A DNA stretch of 64,000 nucleotides from CALBPI01 sp039814545 (GCA_039814545.1 JBCCBB010000005.1:5419-69418); one strand, 5' to 3'. Positions 27,524 through 36,904 are shown, counted from the stretch's first letter. The notes: generated by a model from the letters alone, not told the origin. Numbers and translations: made by a program.

Positions 27524-28332
27524 TGCGCGCGCTGCTCCTATCGCTGCTGGTCACGCTGATCGTTGCGGGCTGCGGTGGTGACACCAAACCTGACGATCTC
27601 GTCGCGCAGTTTCGCGCCAACACGGCCGATGGCCCGCGCATCGATCACGGCGACTGGCAGCAGGTGCTTAACCGCTACCTCGTAACGAGCTACGCCGGGC
27701 TCAACCGGGTCGACTATGCCGGGCTGGCCGAGGATGGCACCGAGCAACTCGACCGCTATCTCGCGGCCATGTCGGCCATCGACCCCGAGAAGCACCCGAC
27801 CGATGAACAAATGGCCTACTGGATCAACGTCTACAACGCATTGACCGTCCGTCTGATCGTCGAGGACTGGCCCGTCGAAAGCATTCTCGAACTCGGCGAC
27901 AGCGCGCTCGCGCGCGGGCCCTGGGGTGATCCCGCCATTACGATCAATGGGCGCACGCTCTCGCTCGACGACATCGAACATCGGATCCTGCGCGTGGTCT
28001 GGCAAGAGCCGCGCATCCACTTCGCCGTGAACTGCGCCAGCGTGGGCTGCCCTGACCTGCAGCCCATCGCATTCACAGGTGCCAATCTCGAGTCGCAACT
28101 GCGGCTCGGCGCGCGCAATTACCTGGCAAGCCCGCGGGGTGTCGTACGCGAGGGGGATGCCCTACTCGTCTCGAGCCTCTTTCAGTGGTACGCCGATGAC
28201 TTTGGCGACTCCCCCGAGGGCGTGCTGGCGCAGCTTGCCGAGTTCGCCGATCCGGACACGGCAGCACGGCTGCGCTCGCACGAGGGACCACTGCGTTACG
28301 CCTACGACTGGGCACTGAACGCGGCGCGGTAA
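27520..28332 (+). CDS. DUF547 lipoprotein
   Basis: 270 residues from ATG 27520, overlapping the MFS stop. The signal ends in VAGC, so the protein is likely lipid-anchored. The DUF547 core spans about residues 60-230, with MAYWINVYNALTVRLIV and HFAVNCASVGCPDL, the latter containing the conserved cysteine. DUF547 has a cysteine-protease-like arrangement of residues in some plant proteins, but the bacterial role is not established. Confidence 0.88.
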   Translation: MMRALLLSLLVTLIVAGCGGDTKPDDLVAQFRANTADGPRIDHGDWQQVLNRYLVTSYAGLNRVDYAGLAEDGTEQLDRYLAAMSAIDPEKHPTDEQMAYWINVYNALTVRLIVEDWPVESILELGDSALARGPWGDPAITINGRTLSLDDIEHRILRVVWQEPRIHFAVNCASVGCPDLQPIAFTGANLESQLRLGARNYLASPRGVVREGDALLVSSLFQWYADDFGDSPEGVLAQLAEFADPDTAARLRSHEGPLRYAYDWALNAAR

Positions 28333-28348
28333 GCCTCGGGCCGGGCGG

Positions 28349-28354
28349 TATACT
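28349..28354 (+). promoter_or_regulatory. Candidate -10 element TATACT just before the GNAT start codon
   Basis: TATACT at 28349-28354 ends 6 bases before the ATG at 28361. Transcription from it would begin near the start codon. The -35 position (around 28326-28331) does not resemble TTGACA, so this is tentative. Confidence 0.35.
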
Positions 28355-28360
28355 TGCCCC

Positions 28361-28864
28361 ATGGAACTCACCACGGAACGGCTGCGGCTACGGCAATGGC
28401 GTGACGACGATCTGGGCGCCTATGCCGCGTTCTTCGCCGACGAACGCCAGGCACGCTTTGTCGGTGGCGCCTGTCCCGACTACGAAGCCTGGCGCCGTCT
28501 GGCTGTGGTTGCAGGCCACTGGGCGCTCAAAGGCTTCGGGCTCTGGGCGGTTGAAGAACGCGACGGCGGCGGTTTCGTGGGCTGCGTCGGTGTACAGAAA
28601 CCCGAAGGCTGGCCCGAGACGGAACTCGGCTACTGGATCGCGCCCGAGATGCAGCACCGCGGCTACGCCACCGAGGCTGGGCTCGCAGCCCGAGATTACG
28701 CCTACGACACGCTCGACATCGACACGCTCGTGAGCTTCATCCATCCCGACAACGCGCCCTCCATCCGTGTCGCCGAGCGCCTCGGTGCGAGCCTCGAACG
28801 CTACATTGAGTTGCTCGCCTTCGGTCGCCACGGCGTGTACCGACACCCGGGGCCCGACGCATGA
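28361..28864 (+). CDS. GNAT family N-acetyltransferase (RimJ/RimL-like)
   Basis: 167 residues. METTERLRLRQW-type start (LTTERLRLRQW), GCVGVQKPEGWPETELGYWIAPEMQHRGYATEA, and the late FIHPDNAPSIRVAERLGAS give the complete acetyl-CoA fold of the RimJ/RimL subgroup. These enzymes acetylate protein N-termini or small amines; the target is unknown. The stop overlaps the start of the DUF393 gene. Confidence 0.92.
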   Translation: MELTTERLRLRQWRDDDLGAYAAFFADERQARFVGGACPDYEAWRRLAVVAGHWALKGFGLWAVEERDGGGFVGCVGVQKPEGWPETELGYWIAPEMQHRGYATEAGLAARDYAYDTLDIDTLVSFIHPDNAPSIRVAERLGASLERYIELLAFGRHGVYRHPGPDA

Positions 28865-29313
28865 GCGGGCCGGCCAAGCTGCGTGTCTACCACGACGCAA
28901 GCTGCCCCATTTGCCGCGCAGAAATCGAGGAGCTCGCAGCCGTCGATTTCGAGCAGCGCCTCGAAGTCATCGATGCAGCCTCGGAGCATTTTGAGGATGA
29001 CGACGCGCGCGAGGCGGGGCTCGACCAGGAGATGCTGCTGTCGGCCATGTACGTACGCGATGAGCAGGGGCAATGGCACACGGGCCCGGACGCGTTTGCC
29101 CGGATCTACGAGCGGGTCGGTATCGACCGCATGGCGCGACTCTGGGGTTCTCGCACCTGGCGACCGCTCGTCAATCTCGGCTACCGACTCTTCCTCGTCA
29201 CGCGTGGCCTGCTCGTGGCCCTGGGCGGCGACCGTGTCGTGCGCTGGTTCGTGCGGCGCGAAGCGCAGGCGGCTGCGCGACGCAGTAACTACTGCCGCAC
29301 GCGCGAAGACTAA
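28861..29313 (+). CDS. DUF393 (DCC family) thiol-disulfide protein
   Basis: 150 residues; ATG overlaps the GNAT stop (ATGA). The DCC signature is in VYHDASCPICRAEIEEL near the N-terminus. The middle part (YVRDEQGQWHTGPDAFARIYERV) and the hydrophobic LGYRLFLVTRGLLVAL stretch are usual for DUF393. The CPIC pair suggests redox activity, but no substrate is known. Its TAA overlaps the stop of the convergent permease gene at 29310-29313. Confidence 0.9.
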   Translation: MSGPAKLRVYHDASCPICRAEIEELAAVDFEQRLEVIDAASEHFEDDDAREAGLDQEMLLSAMYVRDEQGQWHTGPDAFARIYERVGIDRMARLWGSRTWRPLVNLGYRLFLVTRGLLVALGGDRVVRWFVRREAQAAARRSNYCRTRED

Positions 29314-30785
29314 ACAAGCAATGCCGGGGCCGCGTAACGGCCGATGATCCAGATGATGGCGATCGCCAGCAGATTGAGCCAGATGCCCGCGCGTACCATC
29401 TGACCGATCTTGAGCGTGCCCGTGGAGAACACGATGGCGTTCGGGGCCGTCGCGACGGGCAGCATGAAGGCGCAACTCGCGGCCAGCGTCACAGGCACCG
29501 TGAGCAACAGCGGCGGCAAGCCCGCCTGCAGTGCGATGGCACCCATGACCGGCAACAGCGTCGCCGTCGTGGCCATGTTGCTCGTGAGCTCAGTCAGAAA
29601 AATGGTCAGCGCCACGGCCGCCAGCAGCAAAACACCCACGCCGAGCGCATTGAGCGGCGCCAGAGACTCACCTAACCACAGCGCGAGTCCGCTGGCATCA
29701 ACAGCGGAGGCCAGCGACAGACCGCCCCCAAACAACACGAGCACGCCCCAGGGCAGCCGCGCCGTGTCGTCCCAGCGCATGAGCGCGCGCTGATCCCGGT
29801 CGCCGCTCGGCAAGAGGAACAGCGCCACGGCAGCGGCCATGGCGATGGCCGTATCGGAGAGATCGGTGATCCCTGTTACCGCCTGCAGCGGCCGACGCAA
29901 CATCCAGCCCGCAACGAGACAAGTGAAGACAATGGCGACGCGGCGCTCAGGCACAGACAACGGCCCCTGCTCGATGCGCATGCGTTGCAGGTGCGCGCGA
30001 ACGGCGTCACTCGAGCCGATGTTGACGGGAAACAGTCGCGCTGTGAGCAGCCACCAGGCGACGGGCAGCAACAGCGCTGTCACGGGAATGCCCAGCAGCA
30101 TCCAACGGGCAAAGCTGATCTCCAAACCATGGCGCTCAGCCAGGTAGCCGATAAGCAAGGCGTTGGGTGGCGTGCCGATCAGTGTCGCCAGGCCACCAAT
30201 GGAGGCGGCGTAGGCGAGACCCAGCAGCAATGCGAGCCGAAAGTGGTCCTGCTGCGTGTCGCCGATGCCCGCGACGTTGTCGCGCATCACGGCGATTACG
30301 GACAACACGATGGGCAACAGCATCATCGTTGTGGACGTGTTGGTCATCCACATGCTCAGTAAGGCCGATACGAGCATGAAGCCACCGATGAGGCGCCGGC
30401 CCTCGGTACCTGTCTTGTCGAGAATGGCGAGCGCAATACGCCGGTGCAGGTTCCAGCGCTCGAGCGCGAGCGCCATGACAAAACCGCCCAGAAACAGAAA
30501 GATCGTGGGGTGCGCGTAAGGCGCCGCGACGGCGCGGATATCGGCGATACCCAAAGGCTGAAACACAACCAACGGCAGCAGCGCGGTGGCGGGTACGGGA
30601 ATTGCCTCCGTGGCCCACCAAATTGCCATCCACAATCCGGCTGCGGCGGCGCGCCAGGCCGGGTCGGGCATCACCTGCTGCAACGGCGCCAACGCCAGCA
30701 TCGCCGCAAACACGGCGGGGCCCAGCCAACGTCCGACGCGCTGCGCGCGCCCGCGACCCTCGTTGGGATCGATGGACGTAGTCAC
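29310..30785 (-). CDS. SLC13/DASS sodium-coupled anion symporter
   Basis: 491 residues with about 12 hydrophobic segments. The family signatures MWMTNTSTTMMLLPIVLSV and FLTELTSNMATTATLLPVMGAIAL are the two sodium-binding SNT-like hairpins. GTPPNALLIGY supplies the substrate loop and the C-terminal half has MLPVATAPNAIVFSTG. Members move di- and tricarboxylates or sulfate with sodium. It is distinct from the RCK-bearing permease at 17421. It starts inside the TfpX/TfpZ gene stop (ATGA). Confidence 0.92.
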   Translation of the reverse strand: MTTSIDPNEGRGRAQRVGRWLGPAVFAAMLALAPLQQVMPDPAWRAAAAGLWMAIWWATEAIPVPATALLPLVVFQPLGIADIRAVAAPYAHPTIFLFLGGFVMALALERWNLHRRIALAILDKTGTEGRRLIGGFMLVSALLSMWMTNTSTTMMLLPIVLSVIAVMRDNVAGIGDTQQDHFRLALLLGLAYAASIGGLATLIGTPPNALLIGYLAERHGLEISFARWMLLGIPVTALLLPVAWWLLTARLFPVNIGSSDAVRAHLQRMRIEQGPLSVPERRVAIVFTCLVAGWMLRRPLQAVTGITDLSDTAIAMAAAVALFLLPSGDRDQRALMRWDDTARLPWGVLVLFGGGLSLASAVDASGLALWLGESLAPLNALGVGVLLLAAVALTIFLTELTSNMATTATLLPVMGAIALQAGLPPLLLTVPVTLAASCAFMLPVATAPNAIVFSTGTLKIGQMVRAGIWLNLLAIAIIWIIGRYAAPALLV

Positions 30786-31534
30786 TCGCCACCCCAGGGA
30801 TCAACCGCCACCACGCCGACGGGGATCGCAGACTCGGCATCGATAATCAGCGCAAAGCTCTGCAGACGCTTGTTGACGACGGGCGCCCATCGCAACGTAT
30901 CGGCATCGCGCCCCGAATCGGTCAGCACACGTGAGACGCCTTGCGCGGCAGCCGCGGATTTTCGAGCCAACGCCTCGAGACGCTGCGCCTTGTCGAGCAC
31001 CGACGCGCGTTGCGCAGACAACGGCTGCCAGAATTCGGGCTGCTGCTCGAGCTCGATGCCCTCGTCGAGCGAGCGTACCAGCAAAGCGTTGCGCAGCTCG
31101 GTGTCGTCTGGCCGCACTGCCACGGCCAGGCACGGCGGCCGGGTGGCATCGGCGCAGGCAGCGATCGCGCTGCCGTCGTGGACGAGATCCGTCTCGGGGA
31201 GCACCGTGAATCGATCCACGGAAAACACGACGAACAATGGGCGCTGTTCGTAGATCACGCGCCCGCCGTAACCCAATGCCGCGACTTGCATCGCGGCGAC
31301 ACACACCATGTCGAACCACAAACCCTTTTTGCCGGGCTTGTAGAGGTAGATCGTCAGCAACGGCCCGACCACAAGGTGGACACCGAGCAACATCAACAGC
31401 ACATCGCGGACACCGCTCACAGCAAAGTAAGGCGCGGGGTACCAGAGCATAAAGATCACGGCGACGATGCCCGCAGCCACAACGGCAGTCAGTGCCAGGT
31501 GCAACAGAATGGTGGTCTTGCGTTCGAGCATCAT
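30782..31534 (-). CDS. TfpX/TfpZ family pilin accessory-like protein
   Basis: 250 residues from ATG 31534 (or the next ATG at 31531); the upstream extension to 31675 has no family similarity. Four hydrophobic segments are packed in the first 110 residues with the family pattern VRDVLLMLLGVHLVVGPLLTIYLYKPGKKGLWFD and ALGYGGRVIYEQRPLFVVFSVDRF. The rest is periplasmic-type. Known members sit beside type IV pilin genes and affect pilin modification or assembly. No pilin is found here, so the job is open. It is co-transcribed with the SLC13 symporter. Confidence 0.85.
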   Translation of the reverse strand: MMLERKTTILLHLALTAVVAAGIVAVIFMLWYPAPYFAVSGVRDVLLMLLGVHLVVGPLLTIYLYKPGKKGLWFDMVCVAAMQVAALGYGGRVIYEQRPLFVVFSVDRFTVLPETDLVHDGSAIAACADATRPPCLAVAVRPDDTELRNALLVRSLDEGIELEQQPEFWQPLSAQRASVLDKAQRLEALARKSAAAAQGVSRVLTDSGRDADTLRWAPVVNKRLQSFALIIDAESAIPVGVVAVDPWGGE

Positions 31535-31680
31535 GGTTGGATTCGGATCTTTGGCGACGCCCGAGTATACGTGCGCACTCGGTCCCTGCGGCCGTGCAGA
31601 GCGCACACTCAGGTCCGAATTGACTTGGCGCAACACGGCTGGCCCAATCGAAGCATGCCGCTGCAAGACCACCACAGCCT

Positions 31681-32532
31681 GTGAGCCTGACGCGCAGAGC
31701 CCTCATCGCCGCTTCAGTGGCTGGGCTGGCCGGCGGCAAGGCCGCGCGCAGTACTATCCCGCCCCGCGAATCCCTGACCTTTGTATGCGTGCCGGGTACC
31801 TGGCACGGCGGCTGGGTCTGGACGCCGCTGGCGGAAGCCCTGCGTCGACGCGGCCATCGCTGTTTCCGCGTGACCTGCACCGGTGTGGGTGAACGCGCAC
31901 ACCTGATCAGTCCCGAGGTCGGGCTCGACACCCACGCACGCGACGTCACTCAGGTCATCCGTTACGAGGCGCTGGAGCGTGTGGTGCTCGTAGGCCACTC
32001 CTTTGCCGGGGTCACGATTACCGAAGTCGCGGACCGACTGGCAGGCAGCGGACGCATTGCCGCATTGCTCTACTACGACGCCTTCATTCCCACAGCAGAG
32101 CGCCCCGCCTGGGTCATGCGCGACGAAGCCGGTCAGTGGCCCGAATGGTGGCGCGACCGCGAGTCTCGATTCGTGGAGGGCTACAAGATGGACTTCGCCA
32201 GCGAATACCCGATCCAAATGCTCGTGGACCCAGAGGCGACGCCCAAACTCGCACGCTCTGTCGCCGAACGCCTGACCTACCACCCGGCGCGCCAGTGGAT
32301 CGAGCCTGCGTCTTTTGCAAACGGCGGCTGGCAAGACTATCCCCGCGCGTACGTGCACTGCACGGGACAGGCGTACCGGCAGTCGTCGAGCGCCATGTTT
32401 GGTCCGGCCAAGGGGCCTGGCTGGCAATTTGAAACGTCGGATACAGTGCGACTGGGCATGCTCACGGCACCTGATGACACGGCTGCGCGTTTTGAGCGCA
32501 TCGGCTACAACCTTCTGGCGACATCGACATGA
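31681..32532 (+). CDS. Alpha/beta hydrolase, esterase-like, with Tat-type leader
   Basis: 283 residues from GTG 31681. LTRRALIAASVAGLAGG at the start looks like a twin-arginine export signal. After it comes VCVPGTWHGGWVWTPLAEAL, the oxyanion region of the EstC/MenH-like group. The nucleophile elbow is VVLVGHSFAG. The aspartate and histidine of the triad are not assigned with certainty. The probable substrates are small esters. The stop overlaps the start of the next gene (ATGA). Confidence 0.82.
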   Translation: MSLTRRALIAASVAGLAGGKAARSTIPPRESLTFVCVPGTWHGGWVWTPLAEALRRRGHRCFRVTCTGVGERAHLISPEVGLDTHARDVTQVIRYEALERVVLVGHSFAGVTITEVADRLAGSGRIAALLYYDAFIPTAERPAWVMRDEAGQWPEWWRDRESRFVEGYKMDFASEYPIQMLVDPEATPKLARSVAERLTYHPARQWIEPASFANGGWQDYPRAYVHCTGQAYRQSSSAMFGPAKGPGWQFETSDTVRLGMLTAPDDTAARFERIGYNLLATST

Positions 32533-33053
32533 GTGACAAACAATCGTCCCGCCTTAACCTCGCGACCTCGCTCGTCGCCATTGCCATTTCGATCGTTGCC
32601 ATGCTGGTGTCGCTCGTCGAAGTCTCGGCCATGCGTACGCAGCAGCGCGCCGAAGTGTGGCCATACATCGATCTGGCGACGGGCTACAACAGCGACGGTT
32701 TCTACTTGCGACTCGAGAACAAGGGTGTGGGACCCGCCCTCATGCATGAGGTGCAACTGTTTCGCGGCAGCGAACCCGTGACGGACCTCGACGCGTTTGT
32801 GCTCGACGTCGTCGGACCCGATGACGCCTTCAGTTACGACACCTACTTGAGCAGCAATCCGAGCAACTCGGTGGTGGCGCCCGGCGAAGTCAGCACACTG
32901 TTCGGTGTGCCCTGGGAACCTCGTACCCGCCGATTCGTCGAGAATGTAGGTACCGACATCGATGTCACGGCTTGCTACTGCTCTATTCACGAGGACTGTT
33001 GGCGCGCGTCGTTACTGGCGTCACGACCGGAACCCGTGGACCGCTGCGACTAG
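32529..33053 (+). CDS. Membrane-anchored protein of unknown function
   Basis: 174 residues; ATG overlaps the hydrolase stop. One hydrophobic segment at about residues 10-30 (NLATSLVAIAISIVAMLVSLV) is followed by a soluble domain that begins EVWPYIDLATGYN and contains LRLENKGVGPALMHEV. That pattern resembles small beta-sandwich domains seen in many uncharacterised membrane proteins. The C-terminus carries four cysteines. The TAG stop at 33051 interlocks with the stop of the convergent sulfurtransferase through a shared CTAG. Confidence 0.8.
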   Translation: MSDKQSSRLNLATSLVAIAISIVAMLVSLVEVSAMRTQQRAEVWPYIDLATGYNSDGFYLRLENKGVGPALMHEVQLFRGSEPVTDLDAFVLDVVGPDDAFSYDTYLSSNPSNSVVAPGEVSTLFGVPWEPRTRRFVENVGTDIDVTACYCSIHEDCWRASLLASRPEPVDRCD

Positions 33054-33892
33054 GCTGGCCCCGTGACCACGGGCAACGGGCCCGGCTGACCCCATTCAGC
33101 CCATGACCCGTCATACACGGAAACCTCGGAGCGGCCCGCGACTGTAGCCGCCCAAGCCAGCAATGCGGCAGTAACGCCGGAGCCACAGCTGAACACAAGC
33201 GGCGAGGAAGCGCTCGCCAGCGTGTCGAAGTGGTCCCGCACCGCTGCAACCGGAAGCAGGTGACCGTCGACGATCAACGAACCCGCCGGCAGATTGCGGG
33301 CGCCTGGCATGTGGCCGGCCCGCAGGCCGGGACGGGGCTCGGGCTCACGACCTTCAAACCGGGCGGCGGGCCGCGCGTCGATAACGACAGTTGTCTGGTC
33401 TTCGAGTGCCGCACGTACACGCGCGCTGTCGGCGATCCAGTGGTCTGTCGGCGCCACGACGATGTCGCCCGTGGCTACCGGACGTGCGGGCCCGGTCTCG
33501 ATCGGATGTCCCGCGGCCCGCCACGCCGGCAAGCCGCCGTCGAGCACCGCGACGGCGTCGTGACCCGCCGCACGTAGCATCCACCAGGCACGCGGACTCG
33601 AAAAGACGCCGGCGCCGTCGTATGCGACCACGCGGTCGTTCGCGCAAATCCCAAGCGCGCGCAGCCCAGCCTCAAATTTTTGTGGGTCGGGCAGCATGTG
33701 GGGCAGGTCCGACGCCGTGTCGGAAAGCGCACCGTCGAAGTCGAAGTACCGGGCACCGGGCAGATGGGCCTGCTCAAATTCCGCGGCTGCGTTACGAGAC
33801 TCGGCGGGCAGATACCAGCTCGCGTCGAACAACTTGAGATCCGATGCGCCCAGCAGGGCGGACAACGTGCCGACGTCGATGAGGGGAGACAT
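33050..33892 (-). CDS. sseA: 3-mercaptopyruvate/thiosulfate sulfurtransferase (two rhodanese domains)
   Basis: 280 residues, the length of SseA. Two rhodanese-like domains are seen; the first lacks the cysteine and the second has the active loop FSCGSGVTA. The sequence CG-S-G-V-T is the one typical of 3-mercaptopyruvate sulfurtransferases, whereas thiosulfate-specific enzymes have a different, more basic loop. The structural segments GARYFDFDG and GHMPGARNLPAG are intact. Confidence 0.9.
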   Translation of the reverse strand: MSPLIDVGTLSALLGASDLKLFDASWYLPAESRNAAAEFEQAHLPGARYFDFDGALSDTASDLPHMLPDPQKFEAGLRALGICANDRVVAYDGAGVFSSPRAWWMLRAAGHDAVAVLDGGLPAWRAAGHPIETGPARPVATGDIVVAPTDHWIADSARVRAALEDQTTVVIDARPAARFEGREPEPRPGLRAGHMPGARNLPAGSLIVDGHLLPVAAVRDHFDTLASASSPLVFSCGSGVTAALLAWAATVAGRSEVSVYDGSWAEWGQPGPLPVVTGPA

Positions 33893-33988
33893 ACCGACAG
33901 TATGCCGCGCAGAGTGTGATGCGTGCTATGGCACGGGCGCTTCTCGCGGTTTAGGCTGTCGATCCAGCAAGGACGAGGTGGTGCCTGC

Positions 33989-36025
33989 ATGGCCACCAAA
34001 CCAAGAACATTCCCCGCGCCGGGTGCGCCGCAACAGGACGATGCGGGCCGGCTTGGATCAGAGTACGCCTACCAGAAGCTCGATCCCGAAAAGCTCGACC
34101 GTGAGCTCGCAACACGCGTGCTCGGGCAGCAGGACGGACTCTGGATTCTCGATGTTGCGAGCAACACGCTGAGCGTGGACGGCACGCTGTTCGACATCAT
34201 GGAAACGGCAGAGCCGACCAGCGGCGGTGGCCTGCTCGACATTTACTCGCCCCTGCATCCGGACGACGTCGCACCGGTGCGCGAAGCGCTTGAGCGTCAC
34301 CTGATCGACCGCGAACCCTACCGCGTGCTCATTCGCCTGCGACATCACAATGGACACTACCTCTGGGTTCGGTCTCACGGCCAGGCCACCTGGGACGATG
34401 ACGGCTGTCCTGTGCAGATGATTGGCGTCATGCATGACGTCAGCGATGCCGTTGAGCTGCGCCAGTCACTACGCGACTCCGAAGACCGGTTTTTGAGCAT
34501 CTCGGACAGCATGCCCGGAGCGCTGTTTCGCTACACGCGAAAAGCGGATGGTCGCGATGCGATCGACTATCTCAGCCCGGGCTGCGAACAGGTGTGGGAG
34601 TACGCCGCCGAGGAACTCGAGCACGATCCAAGCAAGCTCTGGAACACGGTCCATCCCGACGATCTCGCCGATATGGTGGAGAGCGTCAACGAATCCGCAG
34701 ACAACCTGACACCCTGGGTGCACGCCTGGCGCATCGTCACGCGATCGGGCAGCGAGAAATGGCTCGAGGGCAGCGGCACACCCATCCTTACCGAAGCAGG
34801 CGACACGGTCTGGCACACGATGGTGTTCGACCGCACGGAGCGCGTGCGTGCGCAGCAGGCGCTGCAACTGCAAAAGGAGATGCTGCACCAATCGCAGAAG
34901 CTGGCCTCGTTGGGCCGCATCGCAGGCGGCGTGGCGCATGATTTCAACAATCTGCTCGCCAGCATTCTCGGCAACGCCGAGTTGCTGCTCGGCGACACGG
35001 TCACCGACGAGGACCGACGTCGCTTCGCCACTGAGATCGAACGCTCGGCCTACCGCGGCAGCGCACTCTCGCAGCAACTGCTCGCGTTCGGTCGCCGGGC
35101 CCACCTGAAACCCAGCGTCGAGTCAGTCCGCACGATCCTCGAAGAATTCCGGGGCATGCTCGCCCGCGTCATCCCCGAGAACATCGAAGTCGCCGTCGTA
35201 TTGCCGCCCAAACCGCTGGCCATGTTTATTGACCGCAACCAGCTCGACAACGCGCTGCTGAACCTCTCGATCAACGCCCGCGACGCCATGCCCGACGGTG
35301 GCCTGCTGACCTTCTCGGCGCGTCATGTCGCGGCCGACGGTTTGGACGATTTTGATCCCGCCGAGCCGCTGGTGCCCGGCGACTACATCGAGTTGGCAGT
35401 CAAGGATTCAGGGGTCGGCATGTCGGCCGAGCTGCGTGAGAAAGTCGTGGAGCCCTTCTTCACAACGAAGCCCGTGGGCGAAGGCTCCGGCCTCGGCTTG
35501 TCCATGGTTGAAGGCTACGCCCGTCAGTCGGGCGGTGGCATGCGGATCCACAGCACACCAGGTGGCGGCACCACCATCACGCTTATGCTGCCGGCGGCAG
35601 AACATCAGGCCGAGGCCAGTGCCGCCGCCGCTCCTGATGCGCGCGAGACACGCGCTGTCAAAGTGCTGCTCGCAGAAGACAACCCGGCCGTGCAAAGTGT
35701 GCTGCGCCAGCAGCTCGAGTCGTTCGGTCATGAGGTCCACGTTGCCGACGATGCGGCAGCCGCAGTGGCGCGGCTTGACGCCGGGCTCGAACCGGAGCTG
35801 TTGATCTCAGACCTCATCATGCCCGGTCCTGTTCGTGGCACCGACCTCATCCGCGTCGCCATTGAGAAACTGCCGGACCTCAAGGTCATTGTGCTGTCCG
35901 GCTACCACCGCGAAAGTGCGGCCGAGTCCATTGCGCTGCCCAAGTCGATCACCTGGCTGCAAAAGCCCGTGACCATGGCCCATTTGCGCACTGCGATCGC
36001 TGACAGGCTCGACGGCAGCGCCTGA
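33989..36025 (+). CDS. Hybrid sensor histidine kinase (PAS-PAS-HisKA-HATPase-REC)
   Basis: 678 residues from ATG 33989, preceded by GAGGTGG. No membrane segment. Two PAS domains cover about residues 50-150 and 160-280 (each ending in a PAC-like VMHDVSDAVE or VFDRTERVRAQ). The HisKA box is SLGRIAGGVAHDFNNLL with His317. The ATPase part holds NARDAMPDGG, DSGVGMS and GEGSGLGLSMVEGYARQSGGGM. A C-terminal receiver (about 555-675) has Asp608 in ISDLIMPGP. HDFNN-type kinases of this layout respond to cytoplasmic cues. No separate response regulator with an output domain is next to it. Confidence 0.92.
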   Translation: MATKPRTFPAPGAPQQDDAGRLGSEYAYQKLDPEKLDRELATRVLGQQDGLWILDVASNTLSVDGTLFDIMETAEPTSGGGLLDIYSPLHPDDVAPVREALERHLIDREPYRVLIRLRHHNGHYLWVRSHGQATWDDDGCPVQMIGVMHDVSDAVELRQSLRDSEDRFLSISDSMPGALFRYTRKADGRDAIDYLSPGCEQVWEYAAEELEHDPSKLWNTVHPDDLADMVESVNESADNLTPWVHAWRIVTRSGSEKWLEGSGTPILTEAGDTVWHTMVFDRTERVRAQQALQLQKEMLHQSQKLASLGRIAGGVAHDFNNLLASILGNAELLLGDTVTDEDRRRFATEIERSAYRGSALSQQLLAFGRRAHLKPSVESVRTILEEFRGMLARVIPENIEVAVVLPPKPLAMFIDRNQLDNALLNLSINARDAMPDGGLLTFSARHVAADGLDDFDPAEPLVPGDYIELAVKDSGVGMSAELREKVVEPFFTTKPVGEGSGLGLSMVEGYARQSGGGMRIHSTPGGGTTITLMLPAAEHQAEASAAAAPDARETRAVKVLLAEDNPAVQSVLRQQLESFGHEVHVADDAAAAVARLDAGLEPELLISDLIMPGPVRGTDLIRVAIEKLPDLKVIVLSGYHRESAAESIALPKSITWLQKPVTMAHLRTAIADRLDGSA

Positions 36026-36083
36026 GCCCCCACCCTCTCGGTGCTACCATCTGGGTTTCCAATCATGACCCGGGAGGGTTGCC

Positions 36084-36422
36084 GTGCAGCTCGACATCGC
36101 CACAGACATCATTCTCTCCAACACCGAGACCGTGCCTGGCAAGAAGATCACCGAATTCTACGGTGTGGTGACCGGCAACACCGTGCGCGCGAAACACGTC
36201 GGGCGCGACATCATGGCCGGCCTCAAGAACATTGTTGGGGGCGAGCTCAAGGGCTACACCGAGCTGCTCCAGGATTCGCGGCGCGAGGCCACGGAACGCA
36301 TGATAGAGCAGGCGACGGCCATGGGCGCCAACGCGGTGGTCAACGTGCGCTTCGCGACGAGCTCGATTACGCAGGGCGCCTCCGAGCTGTTCGCCTACGG
36401 CACCGCGGTCCGGGTGATCTGA
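36084..36422 (+). CDS. YbjQ family (DUF74, heavy-metal-binding-type) protein
   Basis: 112 residues from GTG 36084, complete for the family. FYGVVTGNTVRAKHVGRDIMAGLKNIVGGELKGYTELL and the C-terminal AVVNVRFATSSI...ELFAYGTAV are signature YbjQ segments. Family members form pentamers in crystal structures, but the biochemical role is unknown. An extended -10-like TGCTACCAT lies at 36042-36050. The next gene is a membrane-bound paralogue, 4 bases downstream. Confidence 0.92.
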   Translation: MQLDIATDIILSNTETVPGKKITEFYGVVTGNTVRAKHVGRDIMAGLKNIVGGELKGYTELLQDSRREATERMIEQATAMGANAVVNVRFATSSITQGASELFAYGTAVRVI

Positions 36423-36426
36423 CGTC

Positions 36427-36900
36427 ATGGGCGAATTTACGCTACTCGTCAATATCGGGCTGCCGCTGACGGTCCTCGTGATCGCTTACCTGACGGGGAG
36501 CGTTCTCGAGCGACGTCACTTCGCGGACATCCGGAAGCGCGAGGCCAAGATGCAGCGCTTTCCGACGACGACCTTCGAGGCCCTGCCCGACGACTGGGAG
36601 GTCGCGGACTGCGAGCTCATGGCGGAAAGCGTCGTGGTCTCACTCGACTACTTCAAGCGCGTCATCGCCGGGTTGCGCGCCATTGTTGGCGGGCGCATTA
36701 CAACCTACGAACCGTTGCTCGACCGCGCCCGCCGCGAAGCGGTGCTGCGCGTGACGGAGAAAGCCAAGGCCGAGGGATTCGACGCCGTCATCAACTTGCG
36801 CCTCGAAACCTCACGCATGGCCAACAGCGAGACAGGCCAGGGTATCGGCGGCATCGAGATCCTGGCCTTTGGTACCGCCTTGTTACGCGCACAGCGCTAG
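36427..36900 (+). CDS. Membrane-anchored YbjQ-like protein
   Basis: 157 residues from ATG 36427. An N-terminal hydrophobic segment (FTLLVNIGLPLTVLVIAYLTGSVL, about 4-27) and a short basic linker are followed by a YbjQ-like domain at about 48-155. That domain is homologous in order to the preceding gene: YFKRVIAGLRAIVGGRITTYEPLLDRARREAVLRV and AVINLRLET. The core glycine and arginine motifs are kept. It is flanked by the soluble YbjQ gene and the M48 protease gene, with gaps of 4 bases on each side. Confidence 0.88.
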   Translation: MGEFTLLVNIGLPLTVLVIAYLTGSVLERRHFADIRKREAKMQRFPTTTFEALPDDWEVADCELMAESVVVSLDYFKRVIAGLRAIVGGRITTYEPLLDRARREAVLRVTEKAKAEGFDAVINLRLETSRMANSETGQGIGGIEILAFGTALLRAQR

Positions 36901-36904
36901 TCTC

